Numbered from the stretch's first letter, positions 41,671 to 51,068 are shown. The stretch is DNA of 64,000 nucleotides from Tetragenococcus sp041859945 (GCA_041859945.1 JBFLGC010000006.1:4170-68169), one strand, 5' to 3'. The notes: generated from the sequence alone by a model not told the origin. Translations and numbers: made by a program.

Positions 41671-43122
41671 TCACTCCTCTTCCGATTTTCGTAATTCTTT
41701 GATCAAAATATCGCGGACCTTATCGATATTTTGCCCCTTGAACTGAGCGGCAGCCGTGGTAAAATGGCCACCTCCACCTAAGTTTTCCATAATCGTTTGC
41801 ACATTGACTTTGCCCGAACTGCGCGCATTGATGCCGATAACGTCTTCCGGTTGCTTACTGATGACAAAAGCCGCTTGGATATCGTTCATCGAAAGTAGCG
41901 TATCCGCCGCTTTAGCAGCCGTTACATTGTCGTAAATTTCATCTTCAGCCGCGATCGCTACCACGGTATCTTGCGTCACATGCTCCCCACGTGCGACCAG
42001 TTCACTCATTTGTAAGTAAGAATTGAGGTCGGTACTGAGTAAATAATGGACCAGCGCTAAATCAGCCCCATGATTTTTTAAGTAGCTAGCCATAAAGAAG
42101 GTTTGCGCCGTTGTTTTAGAAGAAAAACTCTTAGTATCGACATAGATCCCGGCTAAAAGCATGGTCGCTACATATTTAGCCAAGGTATTGTTGCGATTGG
42201 TCTGATATTGGATCAATTCTGCCACCAGTTCTGATGCCGAAGAGGCTCCTGGTTCAATATAAGTCAACAGGGGCCGACTCGGAAATTCATCGCCACGTCT
42301 ATGATGGTCGATCACCACGATTTTATCCATAGCGTCAAAGATCTTTTGTGAGATCGATAAAGAAGGCCGGTGATAATCGACCATGATCAAGACGCTTTTT
42401 TTATCGATTTTTTGCAAAGCTGCCGCTTCAGAAATCACTAATTTTTCTAACTCGGGATACTTTCCTAATTCTGCCAGACACCGTTGGATATCTTCCGTCA
42501 CTTCCTGTTGGTCGATGACCACATAACATTCTTTCCTATTGAACTGGGCTAAAGTCGCTACGCCAAAGGCCGATCCGATCGCATCCATATCTGGAAAGCG
42601 ATGGCCCATGATAAAGACCTTGTCGTTTTCCAAAAAGATCCGCTTCAAAGCCGTACTCATCGCCCGTGATCGCGTCCGTGTTCGCTTGATCGTACCTTCT
42701 GTCGTGCCCCCGTAAAATTGGGGCTTGGCCTGCGGATCGGAATCCTTAACGACGACCTGATCGCCGCCCCGCGCTAAGGCCATATCCAAGTTACTTTGCG
42801 CAATCTCGCCGATCTTAGCCATCGAGGCCGTCCCATAACAGATGCCCATACTGGCGGTCATCAACAATTCACTATTGATGTCGGCATCTTTGACCTGTTG
42901 GAGTAATTTAAATTTTCGTTCCTTCATGCGCATGACATCGGCCGATTTAGCGACAAAAAAATACCGATCCGCTTCGATCCGTTTATAAAAAATACCATTC
43001 TCATTCGCCCAATCAGAAATCAGCGTCGTGACCAAGGTATTCAAATAAGAAATTTGCTTGTCGTCCATTTTATCAACGATATCATCATAATTATCCAAGG
43101 CGATCATACCAATAGCTGTCAT
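41671..43122 (-). CDS. gdpP: Cyclic-di-AMP phosphodiesterase GdpP, lacking membrane and PAS domains
   Basis: The 483-residue product matches the C-terminal three quarters of GdpP: degenerate GGDEF (residues 1-125), DHH domain (GHRFPDMD at 173-180, VDYHRPS, IDHHRRGDEF) and DHHA1 (GGGGHFTTAAAQ). Full-length GdpP is about 655 residues and starts with two helices and a heme-binding PAS domain, all missing. The start has its own AAAGGAG, and an in-frame TAG lies a little upstream. The catalytic motifs look intact, so it may be a soluble, deregulated enzyme or a remnant. An accessory island adjoins the break. Confidence 0.85.
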   Translation of the reverse strand: MTAIGMIALDNYDDIVDKMDDKQISYLNTLVTTLISDWANENGIFYKRIEADRYFFVAKSADVMRMKERKFKLLQQVKDADINSELLMTASMGICYGTASMAKIGEIAQSNLDMALARGGDQVVVKDSDPQAKPQFYGGTTEGTIKRTRTRSRAMSTALKRIFLENDKVFIMGHRFPDMDAIGSAFGVATLAQFNRKECYVVIDQQEVTEDIQRCLAELGKYPELEKLVISEAAALQKIDKKSVLIMVDYHRPSLSISQKIFDAMDKIVVIDHHRRGDEFPSRPLLTYIEPGASSASELVAELIQYQTNRNNTLAKYVATMLLAGIYVDTKSFSSKTTAQTFFMASYLKNHGADLALVHYLLSTDLNSYLQMSELVARGEHVTQDTVVAIAAEDEIYDNVTAAKAADTLLSMNDIQAAFVISKQPEDVIGINARSSGKVNVQTIMENLGGGGHFTTAAAQFKGQNIDKVRDILIKELRKSEEE

Positions 43123-43231
43123 TATTCTACTCCTTTTGAGGTGATCGAAAACAGTTCTGTCTTCCTAAACTTCCCTTACATCTTACCACAAAAAAAACTT
43201 TCATGCGACGATAAGCTAAAAGTTGTGCCGT

Positions 43232-43247
43232 TGTTTCACGTGAAACA
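43232..43247. promoter_or_regulatory. parS-type centromere site (perfect)
   Basis: TGTTTCACGTGAAACA in the non-coding region between the truncated gdpP and the ABC exporter. Confidence 0.8.
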
Positions 43248-43370
43248 AAATTGAATCCTTTTTTGTTACGATCGATACTGACGATATAGAAATGTTGGCA
43301 CAAATTTGCTCGAAAAGGGCGTGAAATCAGGGAGAAAAATTTCGAACAACAGCCAGATAAAACAAATAAA

Positions 43371-43409
43371 TTTCAGCAAGCCACGATAACTCTGCTTGCT
43401 GAAATCCCA
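43371..43409 (-). terminator. Terminator of the ABC exporter gene
   Basis: ATTTCAGCAAGC pairs with GCTTGCTGAAAT around a 12-base loop and is followed by a T-rich tail on the minus strand. The rest of 43123-43490 holds the parS site and no gene. Confidence 0.8.
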
Positions 43410-43490
43410 AAAGGTCTTCTCTCTTTGAAAAACGAAAGGCTTCTAACCATTGAAAAACTACGCCAACGTAAAGATATAGCCAATGAACGT

Positions 43491-45059
43491 TTAGTCAAAA
43501 ACCACCACTTGGTCAAACCTATCTTTTTGTTGTTCATTTAAATGATGTGTGATCGTTATATAGGTCAAGCCGGTTTGGTTTAAGAGCGTCGTTTCGATTT
43601 CCTGTGCATTTTTGGCATCGAGATTAGCTGTTGCTTCATCAAAAATCAGGACCTGGCGATTGCGAATAAAAGCCCTGGCTAGACCGACCCGTTGTTTTTG
43701 TCCAGCCGATAGTTCTTTTTCAGAAATCGTTGTATAAAGGCGGTCCGTGAGTTCGACTAAATGAGCAGCTTCTAGGGCTTGTCCCAATTCTTCTTCACTA
43801 AAGTCCTCCCATAGCGTGATATTATTAGCTAAAGTGTCCGTATAAATATGGCTATTGTCGCCAATAAAAGAGACTTGATCGATGATTTGATTTTCATCGA
43901 GCGTCTTGATTTCATGATCATTAAAGGTAAGACTGCCTTCATATTGCTTTAAATTACCCAAGATCATCTGGATCAAAGTCGATTTGCCACTACCCGAAGC
44001 GCCTACGATCGCATATTTCTTTCCTTGTTCGATTTCCAAATTAAAATCATTGAAAATTTTCTTCTCACCAAACAAGAAATTTAACTGATGAACACCAAAT
44101 CTTTGGAAAGTCTCTAGTGGCAGGGGGACCGCTTTTTTAGTCGATTTTTCCGATAATTTTTCAATAATCGGCCGTACCGAGCGGATATTCATCAGATATT
44201 GATTAAAACGTGTCAATGAAGAAAAGACATTTCCGGCAATTGAGGCTGTCGAAGTCACTGCCCCCAATGTGACGAACTCTCTAAAAGCAAAATAACCAGT
44301 AGCGACCATGACCAAAACTTGGGCTGAAATACTGATCAAAGAGATGACTCCGTTGACCTGACCACTTTCTTTGGCATAAGTCACTTTGGTCTGCGTATAA
44401 TCAGCCGAAGCAGCACCGATTTGATCAATGATCCGTTTTTTAGTACCAAAATAATAGAGACTTTCATAACCAGTCACTAAATCATGGATCTTGGCCATAA
44501 ACACGCTATTTTTAGCAGAATACTTTTTGGTTGCCTCAGTCATTTTTTTCGTCATGAATTTCGGCGCGAAAGTGATCAAAACGGTCAGTAAAATGGTCAA
44601 AAGCATGATACGAAAGTCAAAGCTGATCAAAGTTATGATCGAAAATAACGTCAAACTGACCATGGCGATCAGATCATACAAACTTTGAAACCCATTGCTA
44701 TCCACTAAGTTCATGTCATTATTTAAAGTCGACACATAATCACCGACTTCTTTGGAGCGAAACTGCTGAAAAGAACCATTTGTCACTTGAACCATGTATT
44801 CTTGCCGCATATCACCTAACATTTCTTGGATCACTTTGGTCTTAAAGACTTCGATAAAATAATCGCCTACGATCACAAGTCCCCATAACAGAAAATCGAT
44901 CGCGTACCATTGTAAAAAGCCCACAAAATGGTTCGCTAGTAAGGCATCGAAGGCAAACGTATGGATCAAAGCAGTACCTACTTGGACGATGGATAAGAGG
45001 ATAATGCCTATTACTAAAAGAATATTTTGGAAACGATGATTGATCAGATATTTTTTCAC
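43491..45059 (-). CDS. ABC exporter, fused permease and ATPase, next to rgg
   Basis: A 522-residue half-exporter. Six helices lie in the first 300 residues; Walker A is VGASGSGKSTLI and Walker B VLIFDEATANLD. The signature is LSAGQKQR, Ala instead of the usual second Gly position, which can be functional. It starts with GTG after GGGAGGG. It is related to the frameshifted exporter at 22.0-23.6 kb. It follows an Rgg-type regulator gene (broken) on the same strand, and Rgg regulators often control neighbouring exporters or peptides. Substrate unknown. Confidence 0.83.
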   Translation of the reverse strand: MKKYLINHRFQNILLVIGIILLSIVQVGTALIHTFAFDALLANHFVGFLQWYAIDFLLWGLVIVGDYFIEVFKTKVIQEMLGDMRQEYMVQVTNGSFQQFRSKEVGDYVSTLNNDMNLVDSNGFQSLYDLIAMVSLTLFSIITLISFDFRIMLLTILLTVLITFAPKFMTKKMTEATKKYSAKNSVFMAKIHDLVTGYESLYYFGTKKRIIDQIGAASADYTQTKVTYAKESGQVNGVISLISISAQVLVMVATGYFAFREFVTLGAVTSTASIAGNVFSSLTRFNQYLMNIRSVRPIIEKLSEKSTKKAVPLPLETFQRFGVHQLNFLFGEKKIFNDFNLEIEQGKKYAIVGASGSGKSTLIQMILGNLKQYEGSLTFNDHEIKTLDENQIIDQVSFIGDNSHIYTDTLANNITLWEDFSEEELGQALEAAHLVELTDRLYTTISEKELSAGQKQRVGLARAFIRNRQVLIFDEATANLDAKNAQEIETTLLNQTGLTYITITHHLNEQQKDRFDQVVVFD

Positions 45060-45078
45060 GAAAATCCCTCCCTAACTA

Positions 45079-45116
45079 AAACTACAAGCGTAAGTTTTTA
45101 ACTATGCTTGTAGTTT
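45079..45116. repeat. Inverted repeat between rgg and the exporter
   Basis: AAACTACAAGC pairs with GCTTGTAGTTT (11 bp, 16-base loop). It could be the rgg terminator or an operator for the exporter promoter. Confidence 0.6.
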
Positions 45117-45147
45117 AAGAGTTATTTAAAGGAATCTGATAAAGTTG

Positions 45148-46010
45148 TCATATGGTAGAAGCCAAAATTTGTTGGTAGATCTCTTCTTTACTGATCAATA
45201 ATTGCTCACAACCCAATGTTTTGAGTACAGTCAATAAGGATTCTACTTGTTCTTTCCCTGTTTCTAAATGGCCGATTTTGATTTGGTAGAAGCCTTCTAA
45301 AAATTTTATCTCAAATTTTTCATAAAGATTTGTTTCCGTCATTTTCATATCTGACAATTGATCCAGATACTTTCTGGCTATTTTGAGCGTCTCTTCTTCT
45401 AAACAAACCCCTACCGCATTGATCAATAAGTGGATCCGTGCAAAATAATTTTCTTGAACGGTCCCAAATAAGTGTGTTTTGTCTGTCAATTCATCCACTA
45501 ATGAAACAAGCGCTGAGATCGGTAAAGCGTCCAAGGAATTTCCTAAAATCATCAGTTCATACTTGCCCCAATAATCCACCCCAAATAAATAATCGGTCAG
45601 TATCCGAGAACTTTCCTCGCTGATTTTGTTATTATCGATGGCACACATGAATGATTCGATCATGATGGCATTGTAACGATATTTTGCTTTTTGTGTTTGC
45701 TCATATTTAGCCAGCTCGTCGCGCCGATATTTTCGAAAACCGGTAAATTATTGTTGTAGAAAGCCTTGCTCACTTTGTCGATCAGTTGATCATTTTCGTT
45801 AGGATTTTCGTAAGTAGCCAATTTATAAAATTCTTCAATGGAAATATCCAGGTTTTCCAACAACATCAAAAAACGTGACAGACTGATCTCAGACTGTCCT
45901 CTTTCGAATTTGGACAGGAAAGAAACCGATAAATAATCACCTGAGACCTCTTTTAAGGAAAGCTTTTTCCCTATTCTGATCTGCTTAAAAACTTCACCCA
46001 ATGATGCCAT
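45148..46010 (-). pseudogene. Rgg-family transcription regulator with a frameshift
   Basis: Two overlapping frames form one Rgg protein of about 287 residues. The N-terminal HTH (GEVFKQIRIGKKLSLKEV, LSKFERGQSEISLSRFL) is followed by the start of the helical peptide-sensing domain to NNNLPVFENIG. The sequence then continues in another frame as KYRRDELAKYEQTQKAKYRY and onward to LLISKEEIYQQILAS. Loss of one base near 45730-45755 explains the break. The start is the ATG at 46010, 7 bases after GGAGGG. Rgg regulators sense small peptides; no SHP-like peptide was recognised nearby. Confidence 0.85.
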
Positions 46011-46047
46011 CACATGACCCTCCTAGCATTTATTACCTTGATTATAC

Positions 46048-46092
46048 CAAAAAAGCCGATCATGTGGCGAAATTTCACCATGATCGACTTTT
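46048..46092 (-). terminator. Terminator between the 52-residue ORF and rgg
   Basis: AAAAAGTCGATCATG pairs with CATGATCGGCTTTTTT on the minus strand, separating the small ORF transcript from rgg. Confidence 0.75.
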
Positions 46093-46095
46093 TTC

Positions 46096-46254
46096 TTACA
46101 ACTCTTGTAATTCTGCCTTTACTTCAACTAAGGCCTCTTGCAGCGCTTCTTTAGGATTTTCTCCCGTACTCATGACCAAAACATGTTCGCTTCTCACGGC
46201 CTTTTCTAAAAGGAAAAGCACCATTTCTAAAATCGTTTTGACAAATTCTCGCAT
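46096..46254 (-). CDS. Small protein of unknown function upstream of rgg
   Basis: A 52-residue ORF with AAGGAG 8 bases before the ATG and a terminator immediately after. The N-terminal half is hydrophobic/amphipathic (FVKTILEMVLFLLEKAV). The second half is an acidic helix (NPKEALQEALVEVKAELQEL) after STGE. It does not look like an SHP pheromone precursor, which is shorter and ends hydrophobic. Good signals make translation likely; function unrecognised. Its place beside a peptide-sensing regulator is noted. Confidence 0.6.
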   Translation of the reverse strand: MREFVKTILEMVLFLLEKAVRSEHVLVMSTGENPKEALQEALVEVKAELQEL

Positions 46255-46514
46255 TTTTTTCACTCCTTAAGTTATTGATAGTTTTAGTTTACCTGAAAAG
46301 AAAAAAGAAGCTGCAAAAATGTCATATAAGCAACAAATCGAGCTAAAATGTGCCTTTTTTTGCCTATCTGCCGTCCAATTTCCCAAAATCAAATTTGCCA
46401 CGAACCTGTCTTGCTAGCAGAAGAAAAACCATTTGTCAGAAAATATGGCTTGACTGAGCGATTAAGCCTCAATCTGATCAATAGGATGTAACAGTATCTC
46501 TGGCTCTTTTTCTA

Positions 46515-46679
46515 TTATTTAGCTTCATTTTTATTAATAGAATATCTAAACAAAGCTAAAATTATTATCGCCACTATTAACAATAAAGAGTTTATTCCTG
46601 TTGAAAAAGGCTTAGCTACTATTAATACAATAGTTATTATTAAATAAATAATAGTAGCTATAATCAATTTTACATTCAT
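46515..46679 (-). CDS. Very AT-rich two-helix membrane protein
   Basis: A 54-residue protein with two membrane helices (VKLIIATIIYLIITIVLIVA and LLLIVAIIILALFRYSI) and a charged end (NKNEAK). AAGGGG lies before the ATG. Base composition is far more AT-rich than the core genes, suggesting transfer. No family recognised; small proteins of this form are sometimes immunity proteins. Between 46680 and 46990 nothing else is supported. Confidence 0.55.
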   Translation of the reverse strand: MNVKLIIATIIYLIITIVLIVAKPFSTGINSLLLIVAIIILALFRYSINKNEAK

Positions 46680-46995
46680 TCTAATCACCCCTTAAAATTA
46701 TTTTGCAACATATTTATCCCCATCACTATAGCAGACATGTAGGTAGTAATTTGGTAACACTTATATCCAGTACGGCTGTAATCATAACGCGTAGGATCTG
46801 CGTGTACAGAGTTATTTCCTACAAGCAAAAAACACCCTCCGAATATTTAACTATTTCCTTTCAACGAGATATCTCTATAATTACCGTAGCAAAGAAAACG
46901 TTCCATTTCAAATGATATGGTTTTCACAAGCTTTTATTCATCTTTTAAGAGCTATAAGTTAAAAATGCCCCTTCCAAAAGCTTGATAAAAGAAGA

Positions 46996-47031
46996 AAAGA
47001 ACCCCTTGATCCAGGGGGTTCTTGGTCTTTT
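46996..47031. terminator. Hairpin terminator
   Basis: AAGAACCCC pairs with GGGGTTCTT, followed by GGTCTTTTT on the plus strand. Confidence 0.7.
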
Positions 47032-47117
47032 TAACCGAGAATTTAGTTGTAGTCTCCGCGAAAAAACGCCTTTAAAAAATCTGCCCCAGATAAACCGTGA
47101 CAGATTTTCGTAACTTC

Positions 47118-48074
47118 TCACTCTTTCTTTTCAGCTGCCAATGCTTCGAGCAATTTTTGATTGCGATAGTCGATCAATTCTTGTCCTTTTTCACCTTGCC
47201 AATCATAGAAACCTTGACCGGATTTTTGACCGAGATGTCCTGCTTTGACTTTTTCGGCGAGTAGGGCATTTTCACCGACCTCATTACTGATTTCAGCTGT
47301 CAAATAGCTAATGATCGTATTGAAAACATCCAATCCACCAAGATCAGCACTGATGACTGGTCCCAAAATACTCCAACGCAATCCCAGGCTATATTATACG
47401 ATATCGTCGATCGTCTCTGGTGTAGCGATGCCTTGTTGCATGATCGATAGACATTCACGGATCACAGCTGCTTGGATCCGATTGCCGACAAAACCAGGGG
47501 CTTCTTTTTGCAAAGCTACCGCGTGTTTGCCGATGTGATTCATCAAATCGACCGTGATCGAAACCACCGCTGGATCGGTTTTTTCAGCCGGTACGACTTC
47601 AACTAGCGGCATCAAATGGGCTGGATTATAGAAATGGGCCACCAAAAAACGTTCTGGCTTTTCTAAAAAGGCTGCAATTTCCGTGGGGCTCAGTCCTGAG
47701 GTATTGGTGGCTAAAATCGTTTCCGGACCGACCAATTTTTCGACTTTTTGCCAGACTTCTTTTTTGACCTCTAAATTTTCCACGATCGATTCGATAACAA
47801 AATCGGCCCCTTTTAAACCCGCTTCGTAACTTACTGTCGGGTGGACATTGGCGATGATACCGTCGATCTCTTCTGCTTTGACCAAGCCAACTTTGACATA
47901 AGCCGCCAGATCCTCGCGCATGCGGACGATCCCTTTTTGCAAAACTTCATCGCTGGTATCGATCAAATGCACCGGATAGCCCTTCATAGCAAATTGCAAA
48001 GCCGTCGCATGTCCCATCGTCCCAGCACCAATATTGGCAATCGTCTTAATATCTGATAGTTCCATCATACTCAC
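47118..48074 (-). pseudogene. 3-hydroxyacyl-CoA (3-hydroxybutyryl-CoA) dehydrogenase with a nonsense codon
   Basis: The first 226 codons encode the NAD-binding domain (IANIGAGTMGHATALQFAMKG) and the catalytic ATNTSGLSPTEIA and AHFYNPAHLMPLVEVVP. TAA at 47394-47396 interrupts after ETIDDIV. The same frame continues as YSLGLRWSILGP…DLGGLDVF to 47118, completing the C-terminal domain. A single change (probably AAA to TAA) explains it. An intact product would have 318 residues and act on 3-hydroxyacyl-CoA. No partner beta-oxidation or butyrate genes are nearby. Confidence 0.88.
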
Positions 48075-48361
48075 TCCTTTGTGAAATAATATTCAAATAT
48101 ATTTTAAACCTAATAATGAAACTTTTCAAGAGATTAACTACACAATATATAATGGTTTTGATTTGAAAAACACCATTTTTTCTGTTAGCCTTTAATAAGA
48201 TTCTACTCCCATTACTAAGTGGATTATTGTATGGGCAGATTACTTTCATTCTAAACTTACAGAAAATTTAGACTTTTTATCGTTAATTATGTTTACCCAA
48301 CCAATATCTCAGTATTTTTAATAAATACCTGACAAAAATCATTCAAAGGAGTTGCTTTCCT

Positions 48362-48547
48362 ATGAGAAAAAAATTAGATAAAAGTTACTATATGGTTATA
48401 CTCATTTATTTTATCGTCAGATTGCTCATTTTATTGAAAGAAAATAACTTCTCGTTAGCCTATTTTTTTCAACATGAACTCTTAGGTGCGATAGGTTACG
48501 TTTTAGGCGTTACGTTATTTTATCTACACGCAAAGAAGTCCTCATAG
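48362..48547 (+). CDS. Small membrane protein
   Basis: A 61-residue protein with two hydrophobic stretches (YYMVILIYFIVRLLILL and GAIGYVLGVTLFYL) and a basic end. GGAG lies 10 bases before the ATG. Monocistronic, with a hairpin downstream. No family recognised. Its AT-rich composition matches other small genes of this island. Confidence 0.55.
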   Translation: MRKKLDKSYYMVILIYFIVRLLILLKENNFSLAYFFQHELLGAIGYVLGVTLFYLHAKKSS

Positions 48548-48627
48548 GTTGATTTTGTAATTAGAGACGATAATGCCTAGGTCAGTTGTGATGGATTTAA
48601 AAAATATTTGGCTTATACTAACTTAAA

Positions 48628-48680
48628 GAAATGAGTACGTATTCCCTTTTTTGGGGGAGCTTTACTCGTTTCTATCATTT
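48628..48680 (+). terminator. Terminator after the small membrane gene
   Basis: GAAATGAGT pairs with ACTCGTTTC, with an inner TTCCC/GGGGA pair, followed by a T tract. Confidence 0.6.
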
Positions 48681-48710
48681 TTTTAAGGATTTATTGCTGA
48701 TTAAGAAGTT

Positions 48711-49010
48711 TTAGATTCCTTTCCGCATTGTTATATCAGTTGCTTCAAGACCTAGTTTTTCATAGACGTGAATAGCTCTTTTGTTGTTACAAAATACGTG
48801 CAGCTGCAAAAACTTATAACCCTGTTCTTTCATTTTTTGTTCTGTTAAAATCAGGACTTTTGTACCTAATCCCTGATTCTGAAAAGGCGGATAGATAAAT
48901 AAACACAAGCCATTTCCCACCCCTACAAGCGATAATACTTTGAAACTCATCATTTCTAAAGAAGGACTACATAACCACAAGTTCTTATCATTTGATATAA
49001 AGCGTTTTCT
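48711..49010 (-). pseudogene. N-terminally truncated GNAT acetyltransferase
   Basis: The frame reads from about 49010 (KRFISNDKNLWLCSPSLEMM) into a clear GNAT C-terminal half: FQNQGLGTKVLILTEQKMKEQGYKFLQLHVF and KRAIHVYEKLGLEATDI. TAA closes the frame upstream, and no proper start or Shine-Dalgarno exists, so the N-terminal 40-60 residues are missing. An ATG internal at 48980 could give only a fragment. Confidence 0.65.
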
Positions 49011-49182
49011 TTGATAGGCTAGTTATAACTATATCTCGCTGTCTGTTACCATTTTTATAGGATTTCAAAATTTATCTGACGATAATTGCTTTGTATTTGA
49101 AAGTAGAATATTGTTAGTTGTTCGATGATAGTTATGATTTTTTGTGATTGTTTTCATATAAAAGCTGAAGGATGTGAAAAAA

Positions 49183-50160
49183 ATGAAAAAAATTTTAGTA
49201 CTAACGCTCACTCTCTTTATGCTAACCGCTTGTTCAAAAAATGAAAAATCGAATGTAAATGAGGCAACTTCGCCAGATCCCTCTACAGTTATAACAACGA
49301 GTTCTTCCACTGTAGAAACCAATTCTAGCGATGAACATAGTCATAAAGAAACGCAAGACAGTTTTCCTTATGCAATAAATCTTGAGGACTTTGTCCAAAA
49401 AATTATTCCCAATGGTAACAAAGAGGCACAGAAAATGTATTATAAGCTTAGATTTACCACTGTACAAGAAACAGTCCATCCGGATATTGTTGTTAACGTT
49501 AAAGAACTAAATAATTTCGGAAAGAGTGTTTATATTTCTACAGAAGACAGTCAGCAAATTTATTATCCAGTTACGATTTCTTCAGTTCCTACGAAGACAA
49601 TTACTGTTATAGGAAATAGTGAAAACTCTAGGAAAGTAGAGGTCAACACACAGGTAAAAATTGAAATGCCAGAAGATCAATCAGATCCATTACAAATAGT
49701 GGGGGATGCCTATTATCTCTTCTATAACCAACAAGATACCATCTCTCTAGCGGCAAGAAATTTTAATAAAAATCCGGGTTCGGAAGACTTAGATAGTAAT
49801 ATGCTAGAGTACATTCAGCAGGTAAATCCACAAAATACAGAAGACTCAAAGGAAGAAGAGACTGAGACGACGGACCAAAATCCTAATGCAATCGACACAA
49901 CCGATCTGACGACTGAACAAGTAGAAGACTGGACCTACTACCATGAAAAGCTATACTGGAAAGAAAATGGACAAGACTTAACTCGTGGCGATATTAATTA
50001 TACTTTTGAAAAAGAGTCGAATCAAACGTTAAAAATTAGTTTAGTAACCAAATGGCAACCCTTAGGAATCTATACGATCGACGGGGAGGGTAAATTATAT
50101 AGAGAAGACCCCAGAAGTGGTGAGACGACGTTTGTTACTGATGAATTTGACGTAAACTAA
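49183..50160 (+). CDS. Putative secreted lipoprotein
   Basis: A protein of 325 residues with a type II signal peptide: KKILVLTLTLFML then lipobox LTAC (Cys near residue 17). Next comes a Ser/Thr/Glu-rich linker (about residues 20-60), then two domains separated by an acidic linker (EDSKEEETETTDQNPNA, near residues 220-240). It should be anchored outside the membrane. No family recognised; the layout is like surface lipoproteins with paired similar domains. The start is the ATG after GAAGGA; an in-frame GTG upstream is possible. Not co-transcribed with neighbours. Confidence 0.75.
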   Translation: MKKILVLTLTLFMLTACSKNEKSNVNEATSPDPSTVITTSSSTVETNSSDEHSHKETQDSFPYAINLEDFVQKIIPNGNKEAQKMYYKLRFTTVQETVHPDIVVNVKELNNFGKSVYISTEDSQQIYYPVTISSVPTKTITVIGNSENSRKVEVNTQVKIEMPEDQSDPLQIVGDAYYLFYNQQDTISLAARNFNKNPGSEDLDSNMLEYIQQVNPQNTEDSKEEETETTDQNPNAIDTTDLTTEQVEDWTYYHEKLYWKENGQDLTRGDINYTFEKESNQTLKISLVTKWQPLGIYTIDGEGKLYREDPRSGETTFVTDEFDVN

Positions 50161-50342
50161 AAAAGTCTATGTTTATTAGACTAGACAACAAGCAAAGAGA
50201 ACATAATTTTTCATCTCATTTGTAATCTTTCAGTAAATTTTCAACTATAAGTAATGACCGATAAATCGTATTCATGTTATTCTTTGCTCCTTTGCTTTTT
50301 CTTTGATAAAATAATAGAAAGCGCTAAGAATGGAGTGATTCA

Positions 50343-50519
50343 ATGAATTATCAACACTACAAATCACTAGCAAACACTGGGATCATCCTTGTTTGTATCC
50401 TTTTTCTCGTAGCACTTTTTGTCTTTCCCGACTCGCGTTCATTCGAAAAAGCAGTCCAATGGTTGGCTGTCTTTGTCGCTCTTTTTAACCTATTTATCAC
50501 CATCAAATTCAAAAAATAA
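50343..50519 (+). CDS. Small two-helix membrane protein
   Basis: A 58-residue protein (MNYQHYKSLANTGIILV…) with two hydrophobic helices and a KFKK end. GGAG lies before the ATG. It is followed after 19 bases by another small membrane protein gene with its own strong Shine-Dalgarno; the two probably form an operon. No family recognised. Confidence 0.6.
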   Translation: MNYQHYKSLANTGIILVCILFLVALFVFPDSRSFEKAVQWLAVFVALFNLFITIKFKK

Positions 50520-50538
50520 GTTCTAAGGAGGTCCCATC

Positions 50539-50814
50539 ATGAAAAAAATGTCGCTGGCAAATGCTCTCTTCGCAGTATTAATGATCGCCTTTGTCTGGTT
50601 CCCTTACACGCGCTTATTTATGATCGGTTTTCAGTTCGGTGATTATTTGGTGTTCTTTCTTGCCGTGGCGCTCTTCATCAGTTCTCTTTCCGTCTTTCTA
50701 AAATCTCGGAACAAACTGGATTTGATTCCTTTGTTTGTAAGCTTAAGTCCTTTCCTTTTCATAGCAATCAGCCTTATCTTAGTCTATTTCAACATTATTC
50801 CTTTTGCTCCTTAA
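50539..50814 (+). CDS. Small three-helix membrane protein
   Basis: A 91-residue hydrophobic protein with about three helices (LANALFAVLMIAFVWF, YLVFFLAVALFISSLSVFL, PFLFIAISLILVYFNII). AAGGAGG precedes the ATG. Its end overlaps the convergent gene by 4 bases. Function unknown. Confidence 0.62.
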   Translation: MKKMSLANALFAVLMIAFVWFPYTRLFMIGFQFGDYLVFFLAVALFISSLSVFLKSRNKLDLIPLFVSLSPFLFIAISLILVYFNIIPFAP

Positions 50815-51068
50815 CGAAACCAAGTGGCTATTAAAAGAATAAGTAGGGTAATCGTAACTTTCGGCACATACTTGAAGGTAATCTCTGAAAGCCGTCGTCC
50901 CACTTGACGTTCCACCTCAAAGTTAGGATCCTCTCGATCACTCAAAAATTCTTGGGGACGTCGTGACCAAAATAAACCATTCGTTGCTTGGATCAGTACA
51001 CTCAAACCAAGCAAAACCAAACTTGCAAAAAGTAAGATCACCAGAACGCCTATTTTAAAATCGATCAT
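50811..51068 (-). CDS. Small two-helix membrane protein
   Basis: An 85-residue protein with helices at both ends (VLVILLFASLVLLGLSVLI and VTITLLILLIATWF) and a charged soluble loop between (RRPQEFLSDREDPNFEVE). The start is the ATG encoding MIDFKIG, 8 bases after GGGAG. Convergent with the preceding gene. No family recognised. Confidence 0.6.
   Translation of the reverse strand: MIDFKIGVLVILLFASLVLLGLSVLIQATNGLFWSRRPQEFLSDREDPNFEVERQVGRRLSEITFKYVPKVTITLLILLIATWFR

Noticed and set aside
46703..46915. A 70-codon plus-strand frame after the AT-rich membrane gene
   Set aside because: No Shine-Dalgarno, no recognisable composition or helix pattern, and it lies in a low-complexity AT-rich gap.
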